A stretch of DNA of 64,000 bases, from assembly GCA_038373865.1 (NCBI GenBank), contig JAXGGA010001626.1, positions 81,681 to 145,680 of the forward strand, given 5' to 3'. The notes below the pieces were generated by a model. The model was not told where the DNA came from and made no database searches. It saw only the letters and a program-made list of their open reading frames with translations. This document shows, piece after piece, positions 44,851-58,122 of the stretch (the first letter of the stretch is position 1; every line of letters starts with the position of its first letter). Made by a program: the position numbers and the translations under genes. The DNA comes from Uloborus plumipes. Lineage: Eukaryota; Arthropoda; Arachnida; Araneae; Uloboridae.

Positions 44851-45919
44851 CTTATATTTAAGAACAACTTAAGAAGTTCTTGGGAAAACTCACTGCCTTC
44901 TCTAGTAAATACACTTTATGGGATTTTATTTTATACCCTTTCTCATGGCATTTAGGATGTTTTATATACACATAAGCTTTTGTTCAAGGTACTCTGGAAG
45001 TTCATTTCTAGAACAAAAAGGGCATTGTCTTTTAATTCACTAAAGATCTGAAATAAGAACGAAATTAAAAGCAATTTCCTGCAGATAAAACCGCCATATT
45101 TCATTAAACCTAATCAAAAGGCACTAAAACTCTTGCCGGCATAAAAATGGATCTCCTAAGTAAAGCACCGCTTTACGCTTTTCCGTACTATTGTAAGCAT
45201 AACGGAACATCATATATGCAAATCAGGCTATCACGAATCCCGTGAATGGAGGTCGAAACGCCACTTAGTCACGCCACTGCTGAAAAGGAACGTAGAGTAG
45301 CTTTTAGAGATCTCCGTCATGAAAGCTCTTTGAGCATTGCCCTTGAAGATTTATGGCCAATTCTATCTTCCTGGAGGAATTTCGCTTTGAGATGTTTCTT
45401 TCCTGCGCTGTCAAAATAGAGGAAATGTTTGTTTATGGGTTTATAAATAAATCTGGAATCCAGAATAGGAGACTTTCTCGAACCATTTAAGTTTTGTACT
45501 ATTCGAACGAGAGTCAATGATTCATTTATGTATTGGAAAATTTTGTACTTCAAAATACCGCATTAGTGGTTTAAGATTTCGAAGAAATGCAAATTTTCCT
45601 CAGAATCTCTTGAAATGTGTATATTTTTAGCAAGTAGTGTTACCAGTAATATTTTTTATGTAGATGAAATGATATGTGATAAAGAAAAAAAACGTAGCTT
45701 TAGCTTAATCATTGATGACAAAACCACTTTTTTCATAAGAACTACATCATTTATGTCTCATTTTATCAAACGATTTTTAATTTAAGGCTTATGCAATTTA
45801 TTTCAGTTTCTTATTAGTAGCAACTGGTATTTTTTAAAATACTTACACTTTAATAGCAGCAGTAGTTTATTAACCATATCGCAGTTGCGAGGGACCCCCA
45901 TTACTGTAAGAGAGCCAAA

Positions 45920-45964
45920 GGTGATTCAAAAATGCACAAGATAAATGTGCATTTTTGAATCACC
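45920..45964. other. Perfect 19-bp hairpin with 7-nt loop
   Basis: The arm ggtgattcaaaaatgcaca (45920-45938) pairs without mismatch with tgtgcatttttgaatcacc (45946-45964) across the loop agataaa. Too short and too perfect for a typical miRNA precursor; could be a palindromic mini-element. Confidence 0.7.
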
Positions 45965-46270
45965 GCACAGTTTCGTCATTAACCAGGGACTCCACAAAAT
46001 GCAATGCAACGCTCCCTCAAACCAGTAAGTCTGCTACTGAATTGCAGAGTAATGCAAAAAATGTTTTTTTACAAAACGATATTCAAAGATTTAAAGTTTT
46101 TTTTTTTTTTTGCATTTAAATGTAAAACTTGCAAACAACGACCAGAGGTTATGGGTTCGAACTCCCCCGCCCCCTAAATTACATAAAACTTTACTTCAGC
46201 AGGTTGTATCGTTCAAGATGAGAAAGAAAAAAAGTTTTTTCATCAAAATTTCATTCAAATTTATTTTATA

Positions 46271-46330
46271 AAATTCAAATATTCAAAATTCAACTCATTC
46301 AAATTCAAATATTCAAAATTCAACTCATTC
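46271..46330. repeat. Perfect 30-bp tandem duplication
   Basis: The unit made of aaattcaaatattcaaaatt plus caactcattc occurs twice without mismatch, followed by the start of a third copy. Confidence 0.85.
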
Positions 46331-49300
46331 AAATGGAAGTTTAATTTCTAAACTTAAAATGGCGATTTAAAACTCTAATGCCGACATGGAATTAAATATT
46401 TCAAAACATCCCCATGTGCAAGTTATGATTTGAAAAACATTGTAATTGAATATATGTATATATATATATTTAATGAATTTTTATTAATTATTTACTTTTA
46501 ATTGGGATTTTAAAAAAGTTTAAGTTGTAGAGAAAACAGCATTTTTCCACAAATAACTCATAAAATACACGTTAAGTCAAAATCCTACTTTTTAATGAAT
46601 TTGAATTATCTATTTAAACATTTGAGCTCCAATCGATATAGACAATATCTTTTAAGTGTATTGCTCTCAGTATCATTGGGCTTATATTGTACTCATTTCA
46701 GGAAGATTTTGCTTTAAGTGACCTATTGGTATTACAGAGGTGACAGAGGAGCCCATGATGAAGGATTTATAACGCAGACTATGCCCATGAATATTTAGGG
46801 GATGATTTTGCAGTAGTTTTAGTCTCATTCTGGAGGGTCTCGTTCTGAGGGAGCTCACCAGAGAGTTAGAGGGAAGTGCGCCATTGCCCTTAAGGGGCGT
46901 ATCCCTTGTTATTATTGCTTTTGTCATTATAGTTTTCGTATAGCTAAAATTTGCTGCCGCAGAAACCTAAGCATTATTAAATTGCTACTAAACTTACCTT
47001 ACTAGCAATGCAAGTTGAAGACAAAAAATTTGCCAAAACGACTTTCTCAGGCAGGGATGCGCAATGTGCCTCCTTTCAAATGCTACGGAGCACCCCGAAA
47101 AGACCCCCCCCCCCTCCATAAAGAAAAGGTTCAACGGCGTAGTCAGAGCCATGACCCCCTTTTTGGTCACCTCTATATTTGGTGGAGAAAAGCTTGTAAT
47201 CTATATTTGAGCACAACATAAGAAATTCATAAATTTTACTCTGCCCACAAAAGATGGCGCTAGTGTGACATTAATGCGAGATTGTTACCCCGCACTTCGT
47301 TTTTTTTTTTTTTTTTTTTCATCTATTTTTTTTTATTTGTAAGCATGTTTCTGTTTCTATTCCTTTTACTAGCTATAAAATACCAGACTGCTGAAGAACC
47401 AAGTCGGGATCCTTCTCACATAAAACTTAAATTCTCACATAAAACTATGCAAACCACCCCGTTTTGGTGCCCCCCCCCCGTCAGGGCCGGATTGACTGTA
47501 TTTTCGACTGGGCTGACGTGACCTCTCGTCGGCTCTGTTCACACATATTTTGAAATATATATTTATTTGTAAAACTCTTTGGAATTAACCCATTAATTGA
47601 TGTCAGCATCTCTGAGTCTACATTATGATCTAAAGTTGTTCTGCCAACAATGTAAAAAAAAAAAAAATACATTCCCTTTTGGTAACAGTTCCATTAAAAC
47701 ATAACCCATATCTGGTGTTTTAATGCGGACGACAATGGTGTTGGACATTCAAAAAATAGGTGTTAAATTAGACAATAATTAAATTAGGTTGGACATTCTT
47801 GCCAGCAACCACGTGTTTGTAGATTGCTACAGTAATGCAATGCACGCAAGTACCGTTTCCTGGAAAACGCTATATTTGGGTCACTCAAATAATTTAAAGC
47901 ATTTTTCGATATTATGCTTTTAAATAATATCTGGCACTCAATAAGTAGAAAATATATCTCATTTTCCAAACCTACAAAGTTTGTTGTATCGCTCGTAGTC
48001 TCGCATCGCTGAGCAGCAAAATGTTGATCTAGAATACCACCCAGTTTATCAACCCCACCTAATCAAGTTACTTTCAAGGTAATTTCGCACATATTCTTAT
48101 TTTAGAGCCTCCGGAAATCCAAACAATAGGTAAGAAATGTCATGTTGCTACGATTCTGACTTCAAACGCACCGCAAAGCTGAGGTAACGAAATCCGAACT
48201 GTTTTTTTTTTTTTTTTTGATAAGGACCAAGAAAATTATTAAATAGAAGACACCAATTAGAACAACTTCACGGGAATTTAAATCCTGTACCATCACCTTC
48301 TGTGTTGGTGAACAACAATTACCTCCACTTGATCTGCGCCATAAAATATTCGGTATGTGACGATAATAATCTTTATGCAGTCTTCTAGCTCTCACTTATC
48401 ATTTGAATTTCCTTAATTGACTCAGAAGTTTGGTTAGAATCAATGGAGATTCATCGTAATCAACATGGATGCTGCTACAACCCCTGATAAAACTCTTACG
48501 TTTCTTTGCGTTATTAAACTTCTATCTATGGGATACCTTTATTTCAGAATTGGTTCCCACCGTATTCTCATAGCACTTTACCATCTGGTCATCAATAATA
48601 ATCTGGGTTTTCATTGTTTTTCATTGCGATATATTTTTCACTTAAAAGCATTTTAGATTATCGTGATTTATTTGACTCGCTCAACGTATTCTAACCAATT
48701 AAAGAGTCCCTGCTTCAAAGAGTTTACTCAACCATTTTCTTTCATGAAAGTGCGGACATTAGAGGGGGGGGGGGTACGTTCATGTTCTCTTTTAACGCCG
48801 TCAAAAATGCTTAACATTGTAACCGAGGAACTTTAATTTAAAAAGAAATATCGGGGAAGAATCCTACATGCCATATTTATGGTCGAATATTACATGCCGA
48901 CCATCCCCCAACCCTTCCGATTCATGTGCTCACATTTTAGAAATGACTCCCTCCAAAATCGCTGAATCCACCCTTAGCCCATAAAATATTTCAAAGCTCG
49001 AACCCTTTTTCGAATTAAAACCCTTGTTCCAGATTCATAAAGTTACTAAAGTTATGATTATAACTTTAAAAACAATGTTTTTTCTTGATTTTTATTTACA
49101 CGTAAAAGATTTAATTGTAATACTTAACAAATGGTAATAACTACCATAATCTTGATATTTCATACCTAATACTGCGCGAACCACACTCCTTATGTTCCAT
49201 ACTTATTAAAATAAGGTTTCCTGTACAAATATATATGCCAGTGTATTTAATAAGTATCATTCTCTAACAAAGATAAAACTCCCTTCGTTACTGTTGGCGA

Positions 49301-50149
49301 GCCTGCAACTCATTCAAATTCTTCTCATTAACATCAGCGTGCAGCAAAACAAAGAAAATAATTTCCCATCCCATAAATAAACATTCATATACTTACAAGT
49401 TCCTCGGCGTCAGAAAAAAGCTCATTTCCCCCTCAATTTGCATTTCCTTCGTCAAAGGCTTGAAAAATAGGTATTTAATTCGGTATTTACACGCCCTGTG
49501 CGTGACACCGACCATTCCTTTAAAGATTTTTCTTGGAAAAGACTCAGATGGGCTCTTTACCCATACTTTACATACATTTACCGAATTCTTCGAAAGAGTT
49601 GCATAACTAAGAGGTTCGTTTGGGAATCGTTGCCGAGTTTCTTTCTGGAGCGAAAGTTAAAATGGAAATATTAATTTCGAAATGTTTTGAATTTTAACGT
49701 GTTGCCTACCAAAAAAAAAAGCACAAGATGTGTTGAAATATTTCTCATCATCATTTGATTAAACGCAAATTGTGTTAAATATATGTGTGCAGGAATACAT
49801 GCATAAAATAATGAATTATACATGTGCACTTGTATGAAATATAAAAATTTTTGCTTTTTAATTTTGTGATTACCCTCTAATATTCGCAAATGTTGCCAAA
49901 AAATACTTTTGCTTTCTGTTTCTAAATTTAAGTCTCATTTCGTTTTATACTTTGTGTTTCATGTTTATCTTTTGCGATGTATTTGAAACAACAATAAGAG
50001 GTGTTTGAGAAAAGTAAAACTAAAAGTAAATAAATTGATAAGCTCACATCAAAACGATCAATTCCATGAAAACTAAGGTCACTTACGAAAAGAAAAAATG
50101 ACATGTGAAAGAGAGAAATATAGTTGATATTTGGAGGGTTAGTTCATGT

Positions 50150-50390
50150 GTGTTTGCACTACTAAAGGGGTGTCCGTTATTGATGTCCCAACCAACTCCT
50201 CCTTTGTCACAAAGTCACTCTTTACCTGACCCCTCCTCTTGTCACATGCCTTAAATAAGCATTTAAGGCATGTGCCTTAAATAAGCATTTAAGGCATGAA
50301 AATGTGTTAAGTCGCACTTTTTGTTATCTCCTCCCTTTCCATGTCACAAATCACTAGCCCCCTGCCCCTATAAAGCATTACATTATTTGT
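50150..50390. repeat. CTCC/GTCAC repeat with a duplicated palindrome
   Basis: Pyrimidine blocks ctcctcctttgtcac and cctcctcttgtcac flank two copies of tgccttaaataagcatttaa(ggca) with a 26-bp period (50246-50298). Each copy is itself a hairpin with 11-bp arms and an aagc loop. Related to the repeat at 43442-43790. Confidence 0.55.
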
Positions 50391-51058
50391 AAACAACCTT
50401 TAAGTGGGAAAAGCACTAAGCATTTTAATACATTTTTAAAGCTTAAGTAAATAAAAATTAAAATAATATAAAATGCGGTGATATGAAATTCGGCAAATTT
50501 GAATTTCGCGCCCATGGTAAAAAATAATAAAACATACGAAATCCATAAATCCACCAACAAAGAATAAACTTTCTTTGGCCATCATTAACATTTCAGGGCA
50601 AAGGTATCAATTTGTTTCACATCAAGTGAGTTTCCCAAAGTGGGCAACCCATATCATGTTGTCATAATTTTGTACAACATTTCATTGCAAGCGGTGAGAG
50701 AAACATTGAACATGTTTTGTAATGATCGTTTTTAGTATTATTAGTATTATTATATGAAAAGCACATTTCCGCCACTCTAATTCTACCATTCCAATGCAAA
50801 TGGAAAGTTTTGTCTTGGCAAACGATTCTCAATTTGGTGAGGAATTTCAACCCATTCACATTGAGCAAGAAAATTGAACCACGTCTATAATTTGTCACTG
50901 CCAGGAACCAGAAACCCTTTTAAAATGAAAAAGATATCGGCTTGTGGATGAAAAAACATCTAACAAAAGACCTTTGCATCCTTCAGTTCAAATCTTTTGC
51001 ATTTAAAATGTAAAGCACTAAAAATAGCTCTTGCAAACTTCAAACACACTGTCTGCAC

Positions 51059-51913
51059 CAGTGGTCGGAAGTAGCGTGCTACAAGTAGCGAAACTACTGT
51101 AGTAGCTACATTTTTTAGTAGTTTGTAGTGTAACGCACTACTTTTTAAAAAAAAGTAGACTAGTGAGTAGCGCGATACAAAAAAATAGCAGTTTGTAGCG
51201 AATTCTGAAAACTACTTTTAAATTTGTAATAAAAAAAATAATAAATAAATAAATAAATGAATAAAAAAAAAGAGAAAAAAAGAATAAATTCTTTCAAATC
51301 TGGTTTAATCGAATCTGATAGGTGCAAATCTTGCACGAAAGCACCAGCGGACGCAATGAGAAATAAGAACTATAAAAATGTGAGTAGATCTTAGACACAT
51401 CATTTTGAAGCCATACATTCTATCTGTTTGACGTTATTGGTTTATTTGGCATCATAATTTTCATATTCCAACAAATAATTTTCATAATCCTAATTATTCC
51501 CTGGCAAAAAATTATTAGAAATATGAAGGTTAAATTTTTCAATTTTTCAACTTTTGAATTCTATCTTGCGTCCGACTATTTGTAAAATTGAAAAAAAAAA
51601 AAAATCTTAAAAGGACAAATTAGAGCAAAAAAAAAAAAAAGTAGACAAATTCCTAGTAATATTCCGGGTCCAAATAAATTAATCTATTAATCTAAACCAC
51701 TTTTCGAATTTTTCCGGTCAATCCTCAAACGGTATATGCTTTTTTTTTTAATTTATTTTTTTAAAAAGTAGCGAAGTAGCGACAACATTTCAAAAGTAGT
51801 TTGTAGTTGCTACATTTAAAAAAAAGTAGTTGTAGTTAACTACATTTATTTCAAAGTAGTTGTAGTTGTAGTTGTAGTTCGCTACAAAAGAAATGTAGTC
51901 TTTCCAACCACTG
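51059..51913 (+). mobile_element. hAT-like element, copy B
   Basis: The ends cagtggtcggaagtagcg and ctttccaaccactg match copy A in inverted orientation. The 8-bp target duplication gtctgcac is perfect (51051-51058 and 51914-51921). 855 bp, no transposase; intact relative to copy C, so it serves as the pre-insertion reference for the nested element there. Confidence 0.9.
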
Positions 51914-54900
51914 GTCTGCACTTAGGGGGAAATAAGGGCATTTTACGTGTCGTTTAATTGGACTTTTACATTTCAGCACAATTTTTTTCTTTATTTCTCA
52001 AAAATTATTATTTGTTTTTGAACTAATTAATATACGGTTTTGAAATTTGTTTGAATTGTCTGCTCGCCAATAAAAAAATCAAAATTGTTAAATAACTAAC
52101 AGTTATATTATTTATGTTTCACAATTATCGTAATTATTATACTTTTGTTACCCTTCCCCCCCCCCTTTTTCCACATTTTCGATGACAAAAAAGGCATTTT
52201 AATCTAAGTGTGCAGCATAATACAAGAGCAAACAGGCAGTTTCAAATGCGAAGAACATTTTGTAGCCAAGAATTACTGATTTCTGTAAAAATTGTTTCTT
52301 TACCGCCGCAGTGTTGATGCAGGGAAACCAAGTTGCTTACTTGCGCTGTTCGAAATAGCGAGTCTCAGATAGCCCGATGCTTTTTGATTTCATTTAACAG
52401 TGGCAGTCTGTCGACAAGCGCAACTATTGATCTTGTATTTGACTGTCTATAAATGTTGGTGAAGACAACATTCAACCACAGCGGTGTCGTTGGCGGACCT
52501 TGCCAATTTGATTGCAGATCAGATGAGAGGCACAGCAACAACTTGCGTCCTTAAGTTTAAATTTTGCCAAATGTTTGTACCAAAGTAGTAAACTTCTTGG
52601 CCTATTTCATTGCCAAATCCCTATTTTCGTACTTATAAGATCTCAAAAACTGCGTAGAAGAAATTTCAGACTCTTCTTTCTAAGTTGCAAGGTACCCGGA
52701 TACATTCTTGTAATCCTATAACATGAAAGACTTTGTTGGATATATTTTTATCATTAGTATATTCTTCTTCTTCTTTGTTTGCATTGAAAAAGAAATTCCC
52801 AAAAATGTGTCAACGTTTCTTAACGTTATTTCCGTTTTTACGTTACTTTGATTTTTTTAGTAAGCGACTCCATCTTAATAATTTCTATTATGTAATATTA
52901 ATTCGTTTTCTTTCTAAAATATTTTTCTTACTCTTCTGTTGTAAATTCTCTCTCATGTCTTCCCTGAAGTATTAGTTTTTAACTTTCATTTGCATCGCAG
53001 TAAAATATGTTGAACACATAGAATAAAAGTGGCACTTTTTATATTAGATTCATTATAGATGAACCTATTTCATTCGATCTGTCACATATATGTCATTTAT
53101 TTTTCTTTTTAATTTGCACTAAAGCACTTTTTTCCCAATATTTGTTGTTATTACACATAAATCCAATGAAGGCTAATTGTCATATTTAACTTGCACAAAA
53201 AATATTAGTTTCCTTAACTTTAATCCTATAGACCGATGCTTTGATTCCTTTAAAATTGGTCTTTAATTAACGTAAAAGTATGTGTCTCCAATTTTCGTTT
53301 TATTACTACTGTAAGTATTTATAATGAAATCATCAAGAAGAAAAGCATTTTTTTTTTTTTTTTGTAAATTTTAATTCTTAAGTTCGCATAAAAATGGTTA
53401 TGGCTAAGTTTCATCTTGGAAAAAAAAATACAGAGAAAGCTTTAATTTTTATATGCACAATGCACTAAAATTCTACTTAGCTCAGGTTTTTATCTTCTTC
53501 ATGAACAAAAAAGTTGTTTTTTGACATTCATCTTTCACCTTCATGAATCCTGTACTGCAATTAACACACGTAGAAGTTTTTATTAATAATTTACATATTA
53601 ATAATACATAAAAGCTTTTAAATATAATCATTCATCTTTACCATGTGCATGAGTAAAATTAACTATGATTGAAATGTCCTTAATTTATTTTTTTTCCCTA
53701 AAAAAACATAGGAGTACTTTGAAACAATTTTATGAATTTCCTAACATAATTTTGATGGAAGAAGAGCTAAAAATTTCTTAGTGCGTATTTAGCCACAAAT
53801 TTCAAGATGATTGCAATAATCATAAAACATCTAAATAAAATTTAAAAACAGTTTTCACAAATTGAAATGAAGCGAGGAAAACTAACTATTTATATAAAAG
53901 CTAAGCTATTCAAGTTAAATTTAATAAATCATAACAACACAAAAAAATGTACAAAAATATATTTGTAGATAAAAAAACACGAATGACTTTCAAAATAATG
54001 ATTGGAAAGCCAAATTTTTAATGAATACAAGACAAATCTTGTCAAACATCAAATAAAATTCAAAGAACCATTACCAATAAAATTACTAATCATCCTTCTA
54101 ATACATAATATCGCTCCAAAATGCCCAAAATAATTTATTTCATATTTTTGTCTCTATCATCCATAAAATATAAATGTCTGAAACGGGAAAATAAATTTAA
54201 GAAATCTCTATATATGCAGAACGGTTTAGTTTTTGCTTAAATAGTTTCTGGGAACGATGTTACCTCAATTTCAAAGAACTCTTCGTTGACGTGAAATTTG
54301 ATAATAAGCAATTTAAGAGCTAAATATCTTAACAGGAGATAAAAAAAATCGTTGTTGCTTCATCAAATATTTCAGCACGATGAATGGGGAGGCAAAAGTA
54401 AACAGGTCATTTCAACACACATTTTCGCAACCATTTCCGCTAAACATTCACTCTTCACTCCCCATCAGCGACGCCCGTTTGGAGGCCAATCAGTTGTGAG
54501 TTATGAATGAATAAATATTTGCTATTAAGGAGTGGCAACGTTATTAAAATATAACAAACTGATTCAGTAATAATAAGAAAAAAAAAAGGCAAACGCCTTT
54601 TTTTGTGATAGTTTTTACGGAATAAAATAGAAAATTCAGTGTGATATACTTCCAGATATTTTTATAATTTCTTCGCAACGTTTATGTGCTATTTTACGTT
54701 AGAAAAAACTGATGATGTGATAAAAAAATCAACTCAATAAAATTTAGAGAAAAGGAGTTCTTACTTGAAAATTATGTCTCTTTTTATCATTTGCTTATCA
54801 ATCAAGTCGAAATGTAATATCATTGCTATTCGTGTAAGTTTTTTTTAAGATTCACTAATTGCTCTAAATTATGCATCGAAATGGAATTTTTCGTTCAAAT

Positions 54901-55929
54901 TTTAATAAATGTCTTTGGAAGTGAAATAAAGTTGTTATCTGAGTTGTGCTTTTTCACTTGTACTCAGATTCATCACTTCAAATGTATTTCACATTTCACT
55001 TATTAATTTACATTTGTCTTTGAATTAACTAGGATAAACTAACTAATAAGTGAATCATTTAAAACTTCTTGAGATGCAATTGTTTTAAAAATGCAAAAAA
55101 ACGGAACGGAAGAAAAAACTTCTTCTTCCTGTGCAGAAAAAAAAATAAGAAAGGAATTCTACCTTTATTTTTAACAGCTTTGCAATATCTAACAAAAAGG
55201 AGAAGCTAGCAAACTTTGTGTTCCGCAAATTTTCGAATTTTTTTAAATGGTACATTATTGTTCACATTCACAACAATATAAGAGCAAATATAACCAAAAA
55301 TTTTCTTTTTCATAATTAAAGATTTTCTGAAAACAATTGGATTACCAAAAAAAAAATCATACATCTACTAGCATTTAGCTCAGCACCTACAATAAAGTAA
55401 AATACAACTTTAAAAAATATCATTAAACAAAAGTTTGCAGTTTTATGTATCCAAAATAATAGAATGAAAATTTTAGTACCGACTTTTTATAGTAAGGTCG
55501 TGCAACTACGTGAATACTGCTTTTCAGAGGGTCGAACAAATGTGGTAAATAACATCCAAAACTTCTTCGACAGAACTTTAAATACAATTCTTGGCAAATT
55601 GCATTTTTCTTCAATAAATGGGTGAAAGTAACTGATAATCAGCAATGCATTCAACATCCATATTCAACAGCTTCAAATTTTTTTATACAAATCTTATTAC
55701 ACTTGAAATCTGATTATTCAAATAGTTGCAGGCTTTTATGAATATGTCATTTTTAAAATGGTAAGAATATAGATTAATTATAAATTAGAGCTGAGACAAA
55801 TTTTTAAAAAGTTTCCGAAATATACTAATTTCAACTTCTGAAAAGTCTAAAAACCAAGTTATTGCTTTTCAGATTTCAAAAAAGTATTTTTCCCACTCAT
55901 TCCACAAAAAAAATTTCATCCTGAGAACC

Positions 55930-56251
55930 AAACAACAAAGTAACTAAGAGTTCCCATTTCAGATTCTCACCTTTCCAACCCTGTAGTCGAGATGGACTCA
56001 ACCTATTACGTCTTGCAGGATTGGTTCACAGACTTGTCAGAGTGTGGCGCTGACATAGGGTCTCAGTCCGAGCCTGGAACTCACAACCATCACAACATGC
56101 GAAAGTGGCTTCTGTGGCTGAACTACCGATCGGAAGTTGGCGAAGTGCTGCAAATCACATCAAGCCTCTGGATGTGAAAGTTGGAGTACTCAAAAAGTGC
56201 CGCTGGGAGTTAGGCAAGAAAGAATACATGTTCATGTGTGTGTCTTAGAAA
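55930..56251 (+). other. Candidate 5' UTR of sDscam-like gene 2, with an upstream ORF
   Basis: From about 55960 the sequence is noticeably richer in GC than either flank, up to the donor at 56402, as expected for an exon. It holds an upstream ORF of 61 codons (55992-56177, starting MDSTYYVLQDW) out of frame with the signal-peptide ORF. A possible acceptor (cccatttcag) ends at 55961, so the transcription start may lie further left. No clear TATA box or initiator could be assigned. Confidence 0.4.
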
Positions 56252-56402
56252 ATGGATATAACTTCGCGATGGATTCTGTACAGAACTGGAAAACCACCTC
56301 CTGGTGCTAGGCTAAGTGGATACGCCAAGAAATTCACCCTAAATTCTTTCCAATGGATTGTCATCTGCCTCGTTTTATGTTTTAAGGATATTCATTGTCA
56401 AG
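56252..56402 (+). CDS. sDscam: sDscam-like gene 2, signal-peptide exon
   Basis: Start chosen at 56252: it is the only methionine codon in this frame, and a TAG stands two codons upstream. Fifty codons encode a 30-odd residue hydrophilic leader, then a signal-peptide core SFQWIVICLVLCF with a polar end KDIHCQ, just before the donor G|gtatgt (phase 1). The join G|AG to the exon at 62210 gives Glu and keeps the frame. The N-region is longer than usual. In the chelicerate sDscam family each 5' cassette carries its own promoter and signal exon; this fits the first such cassette of a second gene, or an independent paralog. Confidence 0.75.
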
Positions 56403-58122
56403 GTATGTTTTATTATTGCAATAAGAAGTGTTTATAGTTCTTTGGGAACATAATACAATTTGCTGGCATAAAAATCAATAAACACTTCAATGATGTTTAT
56501 GAGATTACTAACCGTAATGAAAATGCTAAATGCACTCATATTATTAAGAAGAATCTTCGAAAACTTACTAAAATGTTCACCCTTTTTTTTTTCTTTTCTT
56601 TTTTTCCCTGTTTTTAGCTTTTGTGATTCAGATTGGATTTGTATGCAATGTTTTCATGGTAGGCGTTATTTTAATGATAAACCAGATTAAGTATTGCGAA
56701 CAATTATTAATGGACCACGAAAAAAAGCGTTCTAAGTCTTACTGCTTCCATGTCTCTATGAGGCAATTTGCATGGAATTCATTCGATTCGTTTCACGCGA
56801 AACACAAACCGTTCTCACAGGAAAATTCGCTGGGGATGAGTTGAAAAGGATGCGGAGCAATGCTCTCCGCATGAAGAATATTAGTCGATTAGTCCAGGAT
56901 TTTTTACCACCATTTTTATTTACATTAAATACGAAATAATTTTAATCCCTATTCTAAAAAATGATAAGGAGATATAACGAGATTCTACAGTAATATATGA
57001 TTTAAAAAAATAGTTTGCTGATAAAGTTATTTTCAAGAGAAGCAGAAAAATATTCCAACGAAAAAAACCTCCTTCGCGGTAGACAAAATTAATGTTTGTG
57101 GTGAATTCCAGCTATAGAGAAGATTTAAATAAGGTCCATTTTATTTATTTATTTCATTTTGTGTATAAGTATTTCTTTTGGTCGTTTTATTTATTTATTT
57201 ATTTTTTTGCAAAAAAGAAAAAAGAAAAGAAACTCTTACCGCAAAAGCATCATTGGATACAGTTACTTGAAATATGTGTCATTTAAATGCATTTACCTCT
57301 TTCATTTTTTACTTTAGCGTTATATGTTGTATAAGCGTTAATATGTTGCATAAAATATGTTTCTCTTTTACACAACGCGAACTTAGATACTAAAAGGTTT
57401 TTCATGACATTTCTGTACGTATTTTAGTTTTGGTTTGATTTAATGAAAACAAGTATATGTTAAGGATACAATAATATTTATTTGAAACGTGCTCATAAAT
57501 TTAAAGAACCAAAACTTAGGTGTAAAATTTAAATCATATCTTTTCCTGTGCTAGTCTGATTTTGCACACGTGTACTGCAGTTTCATGTTAAAAAGAATGT
57601 ACTTATATTTTTCTGCCAATGAAAAATTAAATAGCTTTCAAAACGATATGATGTTGTATCCACCAATGAACAAAACATTCCAAAAAAATTTCTTGGTGTT
57701 TAAAAATCTATTTCTTTAAATTAGAGTAAATGTTAGTTTTAACTCACCGGTTTCATATTTTAGGTTTAAAATAATAAGCTCAACAGTTTGTTATCTGGTT
57801 CTTGATATAAGTTACGTATCTATTTCCCTATTGCAACTAATAACGCATTACCTTTTCTACCCCCCCCCCCCCTCTTTTTATCAATGGAAAAAAATCGCTA
57901 TTTTTTCCCTTTAAATTTTTCAAAAACATATTGATGTCCTCAAATTAAATAAATAAAAGTAAATATGTGAAAGAATCATTTTGAAATGTTCCTCTTTTTT
58001 TTTTTTTTTTGGTGATTTTCTTTCAAGTTCTCATTAAGACACTCCCCCCCCCCCCCTCTCCCCCAAAAAGCAACCAAAATGTGTCTGGTGCACCTGTAAT
58101 CTCACGTTTTATAACTTTCGTC

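Larger units (their letters stand above)
33921..55929. other. Intergenic region between the two sDscam genes
   Basis: About 22 kb with no supported coding exon on either strand. It holds a dispersed repeat family (36.85-38.1, 39.8, 42.9-43.4 and 43.8-44.85 kb), MITEs (39072-39213, 51059-51913), simple repeats (CA near 41097, GA near 41354, ACATACGCAC near 41806-41850) and small hairpins. The remaining stretches (33.9-36.8, 40.0-41.7, 46.4-50.1 and 52.6-55.9 kb) are AT-rich with nothing I recognise. Confidence 0.6.

Noticed and set aside
46682..46927. 81-codon - strand frame that looks partly protein-like
   Set aside because: No recognisable domain, splice context or neighbouring blocks; not enough to call.
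47470..47530. CAGGGCCGGATT sequence typical of some hAT ends
   Set aside because: Found only on one side; no partner end or 8-bp duplication could be located.
48162..48395. Possible BEL/Pao-type integrase tail on the - strand (NSREVVLIG resembling x-G-x-V-V-L-I)
   Set aside because: Only a few residues agree, the expected following W-P-L-G motif is absent in all frames, and the end runs into a poly-lysine (A tract).
56623..56844. 73-codon + frame after the signal-peptide exon as another gene 2 exon
   Set aside because: It cannot be joined in phase to the Ig exon, shows no Ig or FNIII pattern, and the signal exon joins cleanly to 62210 without it.
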